DNA from: Guillardia theta CCMP2712
Taxonomy: Eukaryota; Cryptophyceae; Pyrenomonadales; Geminigeraceae
DNA length: 64,000 nucleotides
Assembly (NCBI RefSeq): GCF_000315625.1
Contig: NW_005434666.1
Span: 75,700-139,699, forward strand
Direction of reading: 5' to 3'
A model generated the notes under the pieces. That model worked only from the letters and a program-made list of their open reading frames with translations. It ran no database searches and was not told the origin of the DNA. Below are positions 1-11,500 of the stretch, one piece after another. The translations under genes and the position numbers were made by a program. Positions within the stretch are counted from its first letter, which is position 1; every line of letters starts with the position of its first letter.

Positions 1-2
1 GG

Positions 3-95
3 ATGAAAGAGACCTCGACGAAGCAGCAAGACATAGATCGGCTTCTAGTCGAGCTTTCTGCTGATCCCTCCAAGAGATGTATCGTTAGACTTAAG
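3..95 (+). CDS. possible partial exon at window edge
   Basis: A short open stretch (about 31 codons, no stop) runs from the window start to a possible GT donor after base 95. It is followed by a pyrimidine repeat that looks intronic. The translation is not low-complexity and could be the end of an exon of a gene starting outside the window. No domain is recognisable and no downstream exon was found, so this is tentative. Confidence 0.2.
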
Positions 96-189
96 GTGAA
101 GATGATGTGCGTGCTGGACAATGTGATATCTCTCTTGTCCTCCTTGCTTCTCTCTCGCTCCCTTCTGCTTTCTCAACCCAGAAGGGTTG

Positions 190-262
190 AAAAACTCCCT
201 CCCTCCCTCCCTCCCTCCCTCCCTCCCTCCCTCCCTCCCTCCCTCCTCCCTCCCCCCTCCTC
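190..262. repeat. (CCCT)n / CTCC microsatellite
   Basis: Near-perfect CCCT/CTCC units, with a looser CCTCC continuation to about 280. The purine complement appears as (GGGA)n at 461-497, so the two tracts form an imperfect inverted pair about 200 bases apart. Any ORF through this tract is an artefact of the repeat. Confidence 0.9.
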
Positions 263-460
263 CCTCCTCCCTCTCCCTCCATTTTTTTCTAGTTCGAATT
301 TTTTCCTTTCATAAGGTGGAACCAAGAGTGCTGAAACCTACGAAACAAATTCGAAAATATCCCCATTTATTTCAACAAAGTTTGAAAAATGTATTCGGGA
401 CACCATGGCGGGTCCGCCTCAAGGGCTGCCGCGGCTAGAAAGCATGCTAGCTAGGAAGGA

Positions 461-497
461 GGGAGAGAGGGAGGGAGGGAGGGAGGGAGGGAGGGGA
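461..497. repeat. (GGGA)n microsatellite
   Basis: Short purine-rich repeat, complementary in sense to the tract at 190-262. The stretch 300-900 around it holds no gene that I can support. Confidence 0.8.
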
Positions 498-918
498 GGC
501 AGCAGTGAACACGACGAGATTGGATACTATCGGTGATGGAGTTGCTCCAGCTGATAGACAGTACACCAGAAGATCCAGCCTTCCTGGAACTGTTTTCGGT
601 TCAGATCTTTGCTAGATGCACCCTTGTATGTTGATTTGCTTCCTGGTGTGTCGACTGCCGCTTCTGCTTCATCAATGTTGCCGATCCCTCCTCCTTCCTG
701 GATCTTTCAAGTTGATGATGATGTGATGGTTTGAGCCAGCAAGATCACATATCATCGGGCAAGGATACCGAGGGCTTCCTAGCTTGACTTACTGGTGATC
801 ATAAGTGCAGGTTTGTTCAACTTGGGCAAGGAGCTTGAACTGTCAAGGCATGTCACTGAGACAAAATGTCGCCTACGCTGGTTCGGGAGCGATATCGATC
901 CCAGGGAGGCAGGGCAAG

Positions 919-2267
919 ATGGGAGGGGGCAGCGTGCAAGACCTTAGCGCCTACATGGAGGTCCTGCATACCGTTCCTCGTCATGCTTTCCTGACCCCGC
1001 ATGGGTTTGCAGGAATTCTGTTCGTCAGTGAAGAATGTCCCAGCAGAGATAAAGCGAAACTTTGCCCTCATCAACTCTCTGGACTCGAAGGTGCCATTGG
1101 CTCCGATTTTCTAGGTCCCTGAACAGGTTCGAAGGTGATCGACTTGAAGGACAAGATCAACCAGGATAGTCAAGTTTACAGCTCAGCAAAGAACAGGAAC
1201 TCGACGGTGACGGATATCGTCCCTAGCTCGCATTGTGAAGTCAGAGTGCAGGATATGATTGAACTCAAGAAATCAATCGACAAGAACCAAACGGATTGCT
1301 TGCAATATTCAGAAGAAAAGGTTGGATGACATCCTATTCTCAAGGAGCTGATTAATCTGCATACCAGGTCAGCACTGCACAAGCTTGTTTGGAGCTTGTT
1401 GCATCGAAATTGAAACAGCTTGATGACGATATCAGCAAGTAATTCGTTACCGAATCCGGGAGTCTTACTGACAGACGTTGATAGCATTGACGAAAGTCTC
1501 TTTACAAACCAGGTAATCTTTCCTTGAACTCTTGCAGCAGTCTCTTTTCATTTTCACCGATCACCATGTTTGAACTTTTGGGTGTTACAGAACGACGATG
1601 CGGAGGAAGAACCAACGGGAAGAGGCGCAGGCAGACCCAGTCTTGGTGCAAACGACAAGAAACGTATACACGCTTTGCGTTGAGATGTCTTCGACTCGCG
1701 TCTCATCATAACACAGGGAAAAATCCCTCCAATGATAAATTTTCATGGCTGCACGAAGGAGCAGATGTCGAGGTCGAATGGGAGAAGGAGTGGTGGCAGG
1801 TGCGCGTCTTGACCTTGGCCCTTCCCTTGCTTGACAATGGCCCCAGGCTCAGGTGAAAAAGATCAGAGTGAAGCACGCAGGAGGCTCAGGAGCGCTGGGA
1901 GGTCGAATGGGAGTGCAGAGGGAGGTATTGGGAAATCTTGCGGATACAACCGCCTGACTCGTCGTCAGGTACTTGTCAGTTACGTAGGTGGAAACGATGA
2001 GGAGGATGAATGGATCCCACTTGCCACCAACAGAATCAGGTGTGAAGACACAGCTAGTCTAGTACTTTGTGAACTGACTTTCCTTCCAGAGCCCCAACTG
2101 ATACCTTCCACGAGCCCGAGATCGAACAGTTCGATGGGATGATGAACGGCACACCGCTCTCGGTGAATACCCCAGTAACGGTTCCTCCGTTGATAACGAC
2201 GTGCACAGGGCCGAGGTGGCGGCGGCTATGGAATGAGCCGTGGAGGGTATTTATGAGGATGAAATAA
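919..2267 (+). CDS. ING-family protein with Tudor/chromo-barrel-like domain
   Basis: Ten exons fit in phase: 919-960, 1013-1090, 1135-1320, 1368-1434, 1475-1512, 1591-1663, 1717-1799 (or 1805), 1853-1924, 1969-2039, 2090-2267, giving about 295 residues. Exons 1-4 read as the ING N-terminal helical domain, with the diagnostic VPAEIKRNFALI segment followed by Leu-Asp. A basic linker follows (GANDKKR region). Exons 7-9 form a small barrel motif: VEVEWEKEWW, then VSYVGGNDEEDEWIP, as in Tudor/chromo-barrel/Agenet domains that read methylated histone tails. ING proteins normally recruit histone acetyltransferase or deacetylase complexes and end in a PHD finger; no PHD Cys/His pattern is visible here. 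Intron 4 (1435-1474) is GC-AG with the strong donor GCAAGT. The junction at 1799/1805 is ambiguous by 6 nt. Likely a nuclear chromatin protein. Confidence 0.75.
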
Positions 2268-2581
2268 TTACCTGAAGCAAAATGAACTTGATTGAGCCTC
2301 GTGCTCGTCAGATTATTTCACAGCCAGGCGTGCTAGTCGTCATTTTCAGCTCTGTAGCTTCTGTTGAGGGATTCAATCGCAGTCGATCAGAGTGTATGGC
2401 AAGCCTTGGTGACTGGAGTGGACACTACAAGGTGTGATTCGAAGTAACACAGGAGTTGTTTTTCGTAATATACTAAAATACAACAATAATTTACATAAAA
2501 TAACAAGGCCTAGGAAGGGGGAAAGGAGAGCGGGGAGTCAGGACCGATCACTCCAGCTTTGTATGCTCTATGGCACGAGTT

Positions 2582-3184
2582 CTACAACTGACCGAACATG
2601 AAAGTCTGTGTCTGATCCTTCATGCGACTTGTCTTGAAGTTTCCGTATTCGTCGATTGCACTACCAGTATGTGCCCTTGTTCTCAGCTCAATGGCAGCGT
2701 AGGTGCCATCTGAGATCATGCTACCCCAACAATCGATCGACCGACTGACCACGATATGTGGCACCAAGGCTTGTGCGGTAGTGGCTTGTGATTGACTCGA
2801 CGGGAAAACGATCCAATCAAATCGCTGTCCTCTTGCGGAAAGGTTTCTAGTTGCTGTATTGACCACGGCGAAATCGAAGAGACTCTTGGTGTTAACGATT
2901 CCACTCCCACTTGACGTCCTTGTGAACGCGTTGGAGAAGCTCCCGCTTGACGTCCTTGTGAACGCGTTGGAGAAGCTGTCCGCTTGCCTGTCAACATCTG
3001 CGCGCAGCTTGAATCTTGCGTTGACAAGATCCAACTTCGGTGCAGATTTCTGCATGTGAGCAATAAACTCGGATGATGAATTTCTTCTTCTACGAATCAA
3101 ATTCCGTCCAATCACTTGAGCCATGTTGTCACACGCTTGAGCAACCCTTTGCACTTTATACATGTTCGCTTCTTCTGAATTCAA
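2582..3184 (-). CDS. hypothetical protein, 200 aa
   Basis: Single open frame of 200 codons with mixed composition, which makes it likelier coding than the neighbouring frames. It has a basic segment (IRRRRN) near residue 32 and a 12-residue tandem duplication (SFSNAFTRTSSG twice) near residues 71-94, caused by a 36-bp DNA repeat. No known domain, signal peptide or membrane helix is seen. A start further upstream or in another exon cannot be excluded. Function unknown. Confidence 0.45.
   Translation of the reverse strand: MNSEEANMYKVQRVAQACDNMAQVIGRNLIRRRRNSSSEFIAHMQKSAPKLDLVNARFKLRADVDRQADSFSNAFTRTSSGSFSNAFTRTSSGSGIVNTKSLFDFAVVNTATRNLSARGQRFDWIVFPSSQSQATTAQALVPHIVVSRSIDCWGSMISDGTYAAIELRTRAHTGSAIDEYGNFKTSRMKDQTQTFMFGQL
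2910..2976. repeat. 36-bp tandem duplication
   Basis: Two head-to-tail copies (2910-2945 and 2946 onward) identical over at least 30 bases. They sit inside the 200-codon minus-strand ORF and preserve its frame. Confidence 0.85.
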
Positions 3185-3189
3185 CCTCG

Positions 3190-4080
3190 TCGTCTTGACG
3201 ATCCAAGTTGGTTTTGTTGTGCTGTTCGCAGCTGACTTGCTCCTCTAGCTATCTCGCACCTGATCTGCACTGCCTTTCTTCCTTCCTTGCTCCCCCTTTG
3301 CTCTTGTCCTCCCTCGTTCAATGGGGGCCTCGCTCTCCGACAGCCCTCCTGCCTTTCTTCTTGAGGAGCACCCCTCCATGACCCTACCCCCATAGCTGTG
3401 TCGTACGGATTCACCCTCTACCCCTTCATTGTACATGAAATACCCCACCTTGATCCTACATGAACTCAGCTTGTACCCCACCTGTGATCTACATCCCGGG
3501 AATGAGAGTTTTCTATTTTATGACCTATACATATTTTTATAAATCGAAAAAGTACTTTTTCGCGATCGTTGCAACCGGCTCAAATGTTATCCGGGCTTCT
3601 TCGGCCGTAGGCAAGGATCTTTCCTTCCTGTACCCCTCCTTTCCCCAAGACCCTACCTATCCCTGACTATCAAGTTGAAATGTACCGGTCTAATCCTGAG
3701 AAATTTCACTGTCTCTCACCCCTCTGTACATGATACCACCCGTGAAAATCCCATCGACCGAATGACCCTACCCCCTCCCGAGCCAGAGACGTGAAGGGTC
3801 TGCAGGCTTGCCTCAGGATGAGTCAGCGCAGAACGTGGCCTTGATCGCAGTAAATTCGATACTAAAGTAATCTCAATCATCATATATCATCATTATGAAA
3901 TATTGTGATATTTATAGCCAACTGCTACCAGGACTTCCAGTATAAACGAATAATTATACACCAAAAGATATAATTTATGAGATCAGGGGCATCACCGCAG
4001 ATAAGTGTGATGATCAATAGCCTCACGGCTTTTTAACCCTAAAAAGTCTCTCATGAGGGCCACAAACCAAAAACTCCACC
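3190..4080. other. intergenic, TACCCC-rich, no gene seen
   Basis: Contains repeated CCCCAC/TACCCC strings (for example around 3365-3490 and 3630-3790) and an A+T-rich stretch near 3860-3980. Short ORFs here show no domain or splice context. Confidence 0.6.
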
Positions 4081-4520
4081 ACCCCACCCTCGTTCTTGTG
4101 TCATGCCGTACTACCCGTACCCACGGTGGCACGGTGTGACGGGCGACCGTACGGTACCCGGTCCGAGTCCACCCAGTACCGCGGTGACCGTACCAGTCTA
4201 CAGAGTACCCGCCGGCACCCCTCCCGCCCGGCCAAAGTTCAAGTCTTGTGGCTCTAGTCAAGTTCTACATCCCTAGGCTCTCCGCTTCACGTCTCCTCCA
4301 ACTACACCGACTGTGTCTGCTACGCCGTTTCTGATGCCAGTGCCAGCCTGAGTGTGGCACAGGCCGTCGCGGCGGCCCCGCCGCTGTCACGCCGGCTGGC
4401 AGGCTGACCGTGCTGAGTGCCGCGCCGCCGCGCACTGGCCGGCTCAGACTGGGTGACGCCGGTCGGACGCCGCCGGGCGCCGGGCGGCCCGGGCGGTCAG
4501 TGCCCGCCCGCCCCTCCAGC
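4080..4520. repeat. GC-rich island 1
   Basis: Abrupt GC-rich block unlike its neighbours, with GACCGTAC twice (about 4145 and 4186), GGTCCGAGTC and long CCGG/GCCG runs. Similar blocks occur near 25.6-26.1, 44.9-45.5 and 52.3 kb. It lies directly upstream of the reverse transcriptase remnant. Confidence 0.6.
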
Positions 4521-5310
4521 TATCGTCTTTGCAGGCAGTGACTTGAGAAAACTTAATGCCATGGTCCACAGCAACCCCAGGTATCCCACTCCTAACCCTG
4601 AGGAGATGTTAGAATCTGTCGCCGAGGTCATTCGCAAATCCAAGCGTTTCTTGCACCCTGCTGAATACAAACTTTGGATTTCAGCTCTCGATCTTCTCCG
4701 CTGTTTTTGGCAAATTCCTGTTGCCCCTGATCATCGCAAATATGTCGCCATCATCACCAAGTTTGGCAAATATCAGTTTCGCAATCTTCCATTCGGCTAC
4801 ATTCACGCAAGCAATATTTTTCAAGAATGGATTACTCTTCTCTTTCGTGATATTACCAGTGTATTCCCGTACATTGATGACTTGCTCATCCTTGATTTCG
4901 GCACGTTTGATCAACACCTCAACACTCTTCGTCGCGTTCTTCTGCGATGCCGCGAGAATCAAGTTTACATCAAGAAATCAAAAGTCAAGCTCTTTCAAGA
5001 TAGTGTCGAGTTCCTCGGTCATCAAATCTCTGCTGAGGGCATATCGACCCAATCCAGCAAGACCAGTGCGATCCTTGACTGGCCACCACCCAGCAACGCA
5101 AAGGAGATCAAAATATTTCTTGGGCTCTCCGGATATTACCGTCGCTTTATTCGCAACTATGCCCACATTGCTGCTCCTCTTCATGCTCTTCTTCGTAAGA
5201 ATGCTGTCTTTCAATGGACTCCCGAGTGTCAGCAATCCTTTGATCTTCTCAAACACCGGTTAACCTCCTCTCCAATTCTCTCTCACTTCGATCCAGCGCT
5301 TAAGACTAGT
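4510..5310 (+). mobile_element. truncated Ty3/gypsy-type reverse transcriptase
   Basis: The frame runs from about 4510 to 5355; homology ends near 5310. The palm Asp is present (ISALDLL), followed by the catalytic box FPYIDDLLI, then EFLGHQIS and FLGLSGYYRRFI, and the first residues of the RNase H-like region (FQWTPECQQSF). These mark the RT of an LTR retrotransposon of the Ty3/gypsy class. Gag, protease, integrase, most of RNase H and both LTRs are missing, so it is a fragment, although the RT frame is uninterrupted. The homology stops just before the 3' end of the receptor-kinase gene on the other strand, consistent with an insertion or deletion boundary. Confidence 0.85.
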
Positions 5311-5322
5311 ATGTGCTCTTAT

Positions 5323-7147
5323 TTAGTATATCCTGTGCACGCTTGTCGGATTTGAACGACAGATCGGGCATGGCCTGGAAGCTGCTCCCTCCTTGTGAAC
5401 CTCACAGAGACACATGTGTCCACAGGGGATCAGCGCCCACACGGCCTCTCGCTCCAAGCAGATGACGCACTGCTGACTGTAATCATCGGGCTCATCCTCA
5501 CTTGAACTCTCTGCCACCGTTAAGTCGTGTTGTTGCAGCTTTCTTTGCAAGTCGCTGAACCCTGGCCGCTCTGACTTCCGCTCCCTCCAGCATTCCAGCA
5601 TGATGCTGTACACAGCTGCCGGGCACGACGGGGATCTCGGAAGTCGCTCACCGCCGAGGACCTTAGTTTCCACAAGCGAATCCTCCGAGACGCTCTCATA
5701 AGGAATTTTCTCGGCATAGGTCCAGATCTCCCACATGGTCACCCCGAACGCCCACACATCGCTCTTCTCCGAGAACTGCCTTCTTTCGATGCTCTCCGGT
5801 GCCATCCATCGGACTGGCCGAGTCATCGACCGTGCCGTGTTGAAGCTCGCTGCATGGCTCTGACGGTACCACCGCGCAGATATGATGGACAATCCGTAGT
5901 CAGCGACCTTCACACTCACATCCAGGTGATTCCGCGCATCCAGGCGGAACACCAGCACGTTCCTCGTTGCCAGATCCCCATGCACTACCCCATGCAGTGC
6001 AAGATGTACCATCCCGTCGCAGATCTGCCTTGCAACCTGCAGCTGCACCAGTAGACTGAGAGTCTGACGTTCCTTAGCAAGGCTCGACAGGATGACATCC
6101 AACGCACCCTTGGACGCTAACTCCGTCACCATGCAGTAGTCGCCTGACCCTGGCTCGTTTGTGATGGCAAGAAGTTGGAGGAGTTTCGGGTGAAATCCCA
6201 AGTGCTGGAAAATCTTCACCTCCTGCTCGAACTCTTTCATCCTCCCAGCGGATCCGCTGCCACGGATTCGCAGGACCGCCACTTCGGAGCTGGCCCCATG
6301 CGGTTGCTGCCATCGGGCCTGGTACACGAGCTTGAAAGTGCCTACGCCGATCTGCCGCATGTCAGTGAGGGAATCGAAGTCGACCGAAGCAATGCCTTTG
6401 GTCTCACGTATTTGCCTCTTTGAGAGAAAAATAATTGACAACAAAGTCACGAGCACAGTCGGAATAACGACTGAGAACTGTATATTTGTACACCGATGTA
6501 GGCACTGTTCTAGGTTCCCGTCACACAGTCGAGCAAAACTTGGCCAGGATGGATGATAGCACTGTAGTTTGTTGCCTGTAAGGTCTACATACACAAGCGA
6601 AGACAAACCGGTAAAAGCCAGGGAGGAAATAAAGATGTAGATACTGCAAGCTCGAGAGCCCGTCGAAGATCCCTGTAGGCAGACTCTTCAGTTTGTTGTT
6701 GGAAAGTGAAAGCCTCTGCAAGCTCGAGAGCCCATCAAAGACTCCTGCAGGCAGACTCTCTAGCTTGTTGTAGTGAAGAGATAGAGTAGACAAGCTCGAG
6801 AGCCCGTCGAAGACCCCTGCAGGCAGACTCTCCAGGTTGTTGTTGGAAAGATATAGATGCTGCAAGCTCGAGAGCCCGTCGAAAGTCCCGTTTGTTATGT
6901 TCCAAATACCCTTTGAGTCCATGCTCAAAGTTTTCTGACCCCCCTGATCAGTTCCACAGTCCCCCCCACAGCTTCCCTCCCTCGACAGCAAACCCTCATC
7001 CGAGACATGGAACGTGCAGCCCCCACAGCTCTCGCTGCTTGCTGCCTCGGCCTTAGGACATATCCATACCCCTAGTACAACCCAAAGCACATATACACAC
7101 AGCATCCTCCTCATGCTCCCTCCTTCACTCCGCATCAACGGGGCCAT
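5323..7147 (-). CDS. LRR receptor with transmembrane, kinase-like and RING domains
   Basis: Two overlapping frames, 6521-7147 and 5323-6606, look like one receptor. The first has a signal peptide (MLCVYVLWVVLGVWI), a Cys-rich cap and four LRRs with the DGLSSL core. The second continues with GLSSLVYVDLTGNKL, an LRR cap, a membrane helix (about residues 44-61) and a kinase fold: Gly loop GVGTFKLV (87-94), HGDLATRN (209-216), DYG (236-238), APE (269-271). A C-terminal RING follows: C380, C383, C395, H397 and CPIC at 413-416. The beta-3 lysine is Leu (VAVLRIR, residue 112), so catalytic activity is doubtful. The frames are offset within a shortened LRR near 6610-6650 where I find no clean GT-AG intron: frameshift, assembly error or two genes. 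Probable surface receptor with ubiquitin-ligase output. Confidence 0.7.
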
Positions 7148-7149
7148 GG

Positions 7150-8530
7150 ATGCGTTGGCGACTTAGGGTTTATCCCTCCCAGCAGAACTATTTATAATAA
7201 ATCAATAATAACTCAACTACCCGCTGTGGGTCACGATGGCATAACACCAACATGTTGTTGTTGGAGATAGATTCAGCAATCCACTGCGCGCAAAACCACA
7301 GAGACAAAGCAAAATGTAAACTGAGTTGTGTATCATACTATCCATCTTGATTCAACATCTTAACTTGAAAACCCAACTGTCGCAGTGGAGGACTTTTCTT
7401 ACTTGATTGCATGCTTCGAACCTCCTCTTGCCTGCTGCAAGATCGCAATGGGTTCTCCTATTTCACCTTGAGTGATTGTGATGCTTCTCAGTCGAGATAG
7501 ACCTCTTCCACACATGAAATTGTGCCAGTGCTCATCCTTCATACCTACACTAAACCTTGTAATTCTTGACCTCTATCGTGCACTTTGATGATATTTATCA
7601 CAATCAAGTCCATTTTCTTTCTCAGAGCAGCTTCTTTGCGATTAGTTCACCTCGTAAACTGTGAAATTGAAGTTGATGCAGAAAACCACTCCGCCATGGA
7701 ATATGACATCTCCCACTGGTTTCCGCACATCTAGAAGCTGTAAGCAATCTTATCTCAGTCTTTCAGCATGTCCTTCGTTTCGTCATCAAACAATACGGGA
7801 TGACTCTTGTGCTGTGGTATCTTCAAATCATCTGTTCCGGCATCAATCTTGTACTCACCGGGCGAGTCAGACCATGTCTGTTCACTTTACAAAAGAGTCT
7901 TTAGGCCTTTCTCCAACACTCAGCAGTATCATTTTCCCCTGCATGATTTTCAAACCTTCTAGATGATGTTTTACCCTGAACGGTTTGCGATGTTTTACCT
8001 TGAACAGATTGCGTACTAGCAGTCTTTTGAGTGAAAGACTAGTCCTTAACCCAGAAGAGAACGACTTCGTAAACCTCGTTGGGCCCACATAATAATATTG
8101 GGCTTGTGGGTTGACCTAACCTTGACCTTGACCTTGGTGCTGGTTTGAATCCGATGTCCGTTTTAGGAGAAATGTTGTCATGAAAGGATGCAAGATAGCT
8201 TGAAAGCAGGGTAGAAATAAAGCAGCGTAAGAGACGAATGTGACTGTTTTTAAAACGGTTGATGTTGTCAATTGGCACTTGAGTGCTAGGCGGGCCCGGG
8301 TCAAGTTGACCTCTTTTTTATTTCCACACCCCTCACATCAGGCTTGATCTCCTGTATGTGATGCTCGGGCTTCACCGTCATGTCGGACGGACGACGGCGT
8401 AAGCTACTTACGCCAAAAGATCACAAGAGAGACAGGAGATACTACGGAGATAGGAGACAGAGCTGGAGACAGAGCTGGAGACAGGAGATAGCCGAGTGAG
8501 AGTCGCTTCATGCCAACTATCACTCCTACG
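7150..8530. other. intergenic, no gene supported
   Basis: Short ORFs only, none with domains or convincing splice structure. Near 8430-8495 there is a short imperfect repeat of GGAGACAG(A/C)GCT-type units just upstream of the BIR-C2 gene. It would serve as upstream region for both divergent genes. Confidence 0.5.
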
Positions 8531-8532
8531 AA

Positions 8533-11500
8533 ATGAATGCATCTGAGGCCGCGCAACCAAAACTTAGCCGCTTGAAGACTTTCAAGGAAGGATGGCCGCA
8601 TCGCTTCTCTTGCCCCAACCCTCTTCAGCTAGCTAAGTCAGGGTTCGAGTACCAGGCGAATGGGATGTGTCTTGACTCGGTGGTGTGCTCGATTTGTCAG
8701 CTGAAGGTGTCAGGATGGCAGGAGGGAGACAACCCTTTCTTCATTCATCGCTACAAGTCTCCCTCGTGCAAGCTCGTGCAACATGATGTCCTTCACACTC
8801 GGATCAACCTGCAAGGCCCCACAACACCGCCATGTAGGCGCCAGACGTTTGTTGCTTGCCGAGGAAGGGTCGACCTGCAGCTGCGGCTCGAACATGACGA
8901 GAGCGGAGGACCTGAGCGCGTGCTGCATGTCTTCTTGCAGAGAGGGAGAGGGATCGTGTCTGACGCACCGACTCCACCCAGCCCCGTGTGCGTCTGTCGC
9001 CTGCGCGTGATGGGAGAAGAGTACGAGTCGGGCGAGGCCTGCAGTACGGCAGTAGACGAGCTGAGCACATGCACAACAAGCCCGACATGGAACTTCGACT
9101 GCGCCTTCCAAACTTGCGCTCCTCGCCTGTCCATCCTTGAGATCACCCTCTGGGACGCTGGTATGCTCCAGGAGGAAGGCAGTTTGCTTGAAGAGGAAGG
9201 GAGACGGAGATTGGAGGAGAAATCCAAGGAATGGACGGGGTGGGAAGAGGAAGATCGCGAAGACTCGGCAGGGACGATGGGGAGATGGCATCGTTCTCAG
9301 CAAGTTGTTGACTACTACAAGCACTCTCGCACGTCAACAGCTTACATCGGAACCGTCATGATCAGTCTGACCCAACTCACTCAGCATCCGGGTCGAGAGA
9401 TCCCAATGTCGTGCAGTCTCATCCAACCAACGGCCTCCTCCCTCTTCATCTCAGCTGCAAGGATCCTGCAGGCGGCCTGGAGGAGGCTGCATGCTGTCAG
9501 GCTCGTCGCTCTATCCCGCTGCTCGGCAAGGTGCAGAAGCAGCAGCTTCAGAGTGTTTGTGGTCGCAGCAAGAAACCTGCCCATCACGCCGATGAAGGCT
9601 GCTGACTTCCACCTCGCAAGGAGCGGAGGGCTCAACCGCTACCTCCCTCAGCTGGACTGCTTCCTCCGCCTGCTCGTCCTCGACGACTCGCTCCGCCCTG
9701 CTCGCGGGGTGCGATGGGACGGGCTTGACGAGCTGTGCAACATGCGCGGAGGATTCCTGACAGACGCCGCGCGCGCTCCTGCAAAATTTCCGGATGACGT
9801 TCTGCGGGAATACTCGGGTGAGTGCGAGCGGGAAACGAGGGAGGGATACAGAGGAGGAGATGAGCAGCAGGAGAGAAGCGGGCCCTCGCTCCCCCGCGGC
9901 CGCCTCGGGCCTCGCTTCCCCCCTGGGGTTGCTAGTAGAAATGATCTGTGATCCCTTTGACCTACCTCTCTGCAATGCTATCTTCTTTCTTGATCACATT
10001 CTCTCCCGCCATCTATCGCTATCCCTACCTCCTCGCTCCTCGTCCTCGTCCTCGTCCTCGTCCTTGTTTTCTCTCTTGTCGATCGAATGTCAGTGACATG
10101 CTCATCAGACGGACAGGAGTGGGCAGGGATGGGCTGGGGGAGGGATCCTCTGTTCAACCTCTCTGCGGCTTTCACAACAACTCAGAACAGCAACGCGAGG
10201 ATGCTGCGACTGGACGTGTACAACTGTCCTCCCGAGCAGGTGTTTTTGACTCCTGACCTCTGTATCCAAGCCAACCTGGTGGGGAGGGTGACGTTGGACC
10301 TGTATGATGGAGATGGTTTCAATCACACGCTGGAGAGCTTTGTAAATGTGATGCTCAAATCTGCGCGCGATGAGTTGCAGATGAAAAGTTTCGAATGGAA
10401 GGAGCTTGTCGACGATAAGTGCGAGGGAGTGAAGGGGAGAAGCATCAAAGGCTGGTCGCCGTCTCAGATTCTTTTCTCTGTTGAGCGCGAGACCAATAAC
10501 ATTGATCGACATGTTGGGAGGAGATCGACGGAGGCAAGAGGACAAATTCAGGTCTTGTTCAGCATTTGCTGGACATGGCGGATCGCTGACGAGTTCAGGA
10601 TAGGGAGATCAATCAAATGATGAGCAAGCTGACAAGAGTGAAAGCCTTGACAAGATTCGGACGCTAAGTGACCTGGTGGAGGAACGAGTGAAAGACTTGA
10701 AGAGCGATTCCCAAGTCAGTGAGAACATGTCGTGATCTAAGAACATGACAGTCATGCAGCGAGAAACGTTTGTTACATGGGAGAAATTTTCAGACGTGTT
10801 GAAGTTGCAAGGTAAGGGAATCCTGCACAATGTTAGTCTCTCGTTCGTGTTGTTGACATCTTCAGCAGGGACATCTATCATAAGAGCTGAGAAAGATGCA
10901 AACTTGGCTCTTGACCAGAGACCCAACGTCTTGTCAAGTGATATTGTGCAGAGTTGTTGGTTTTGACGATTACAGTTCTATGATGCAGATTCATTGACGG
11001 GAGGGGGAACGTTTCGTTGCAATCTTCTGTTCTTCTCTCTTGTTGAGAGCGTGAGTGTTGGAGTTGGAGTTTTTGACAAGGAGGTACTTTCCAAAAATCT
11101 TGAGGTGTCACACCTTGCCCGAGTCGTTGTTCCAAGGAGTCCAAACAAAACTACCTCGCCGCATGTTTCTGTTTGATTTTCCTCTGTTGTTGTTTGAACT
11201 TTGATTTTCCTCTTGCTATTGTCCAATGTTCTTGACACTTGACATCATGTTATCACAAGTTGTTTTCGAGAGCTTATCTGATCACTGCTCCTCCCGTATC
11301 ACTTGTTGTCTTCACACTCCATCTTGTAAGTCTGACATGCTGGCAGGATGTAGCCAAGTCTTACTGGGGAAGACGGAGATGGCGCGATAAGATCTGGTGG
11401 GTCGACGGACTGACAGGACGAGCCTTCAACGGCGAGGAGGAGATGAAAGTGTTGCCGTCGTGTGAGATTGGAGGAGGTACGAGCGAGATGATGACAGCGG

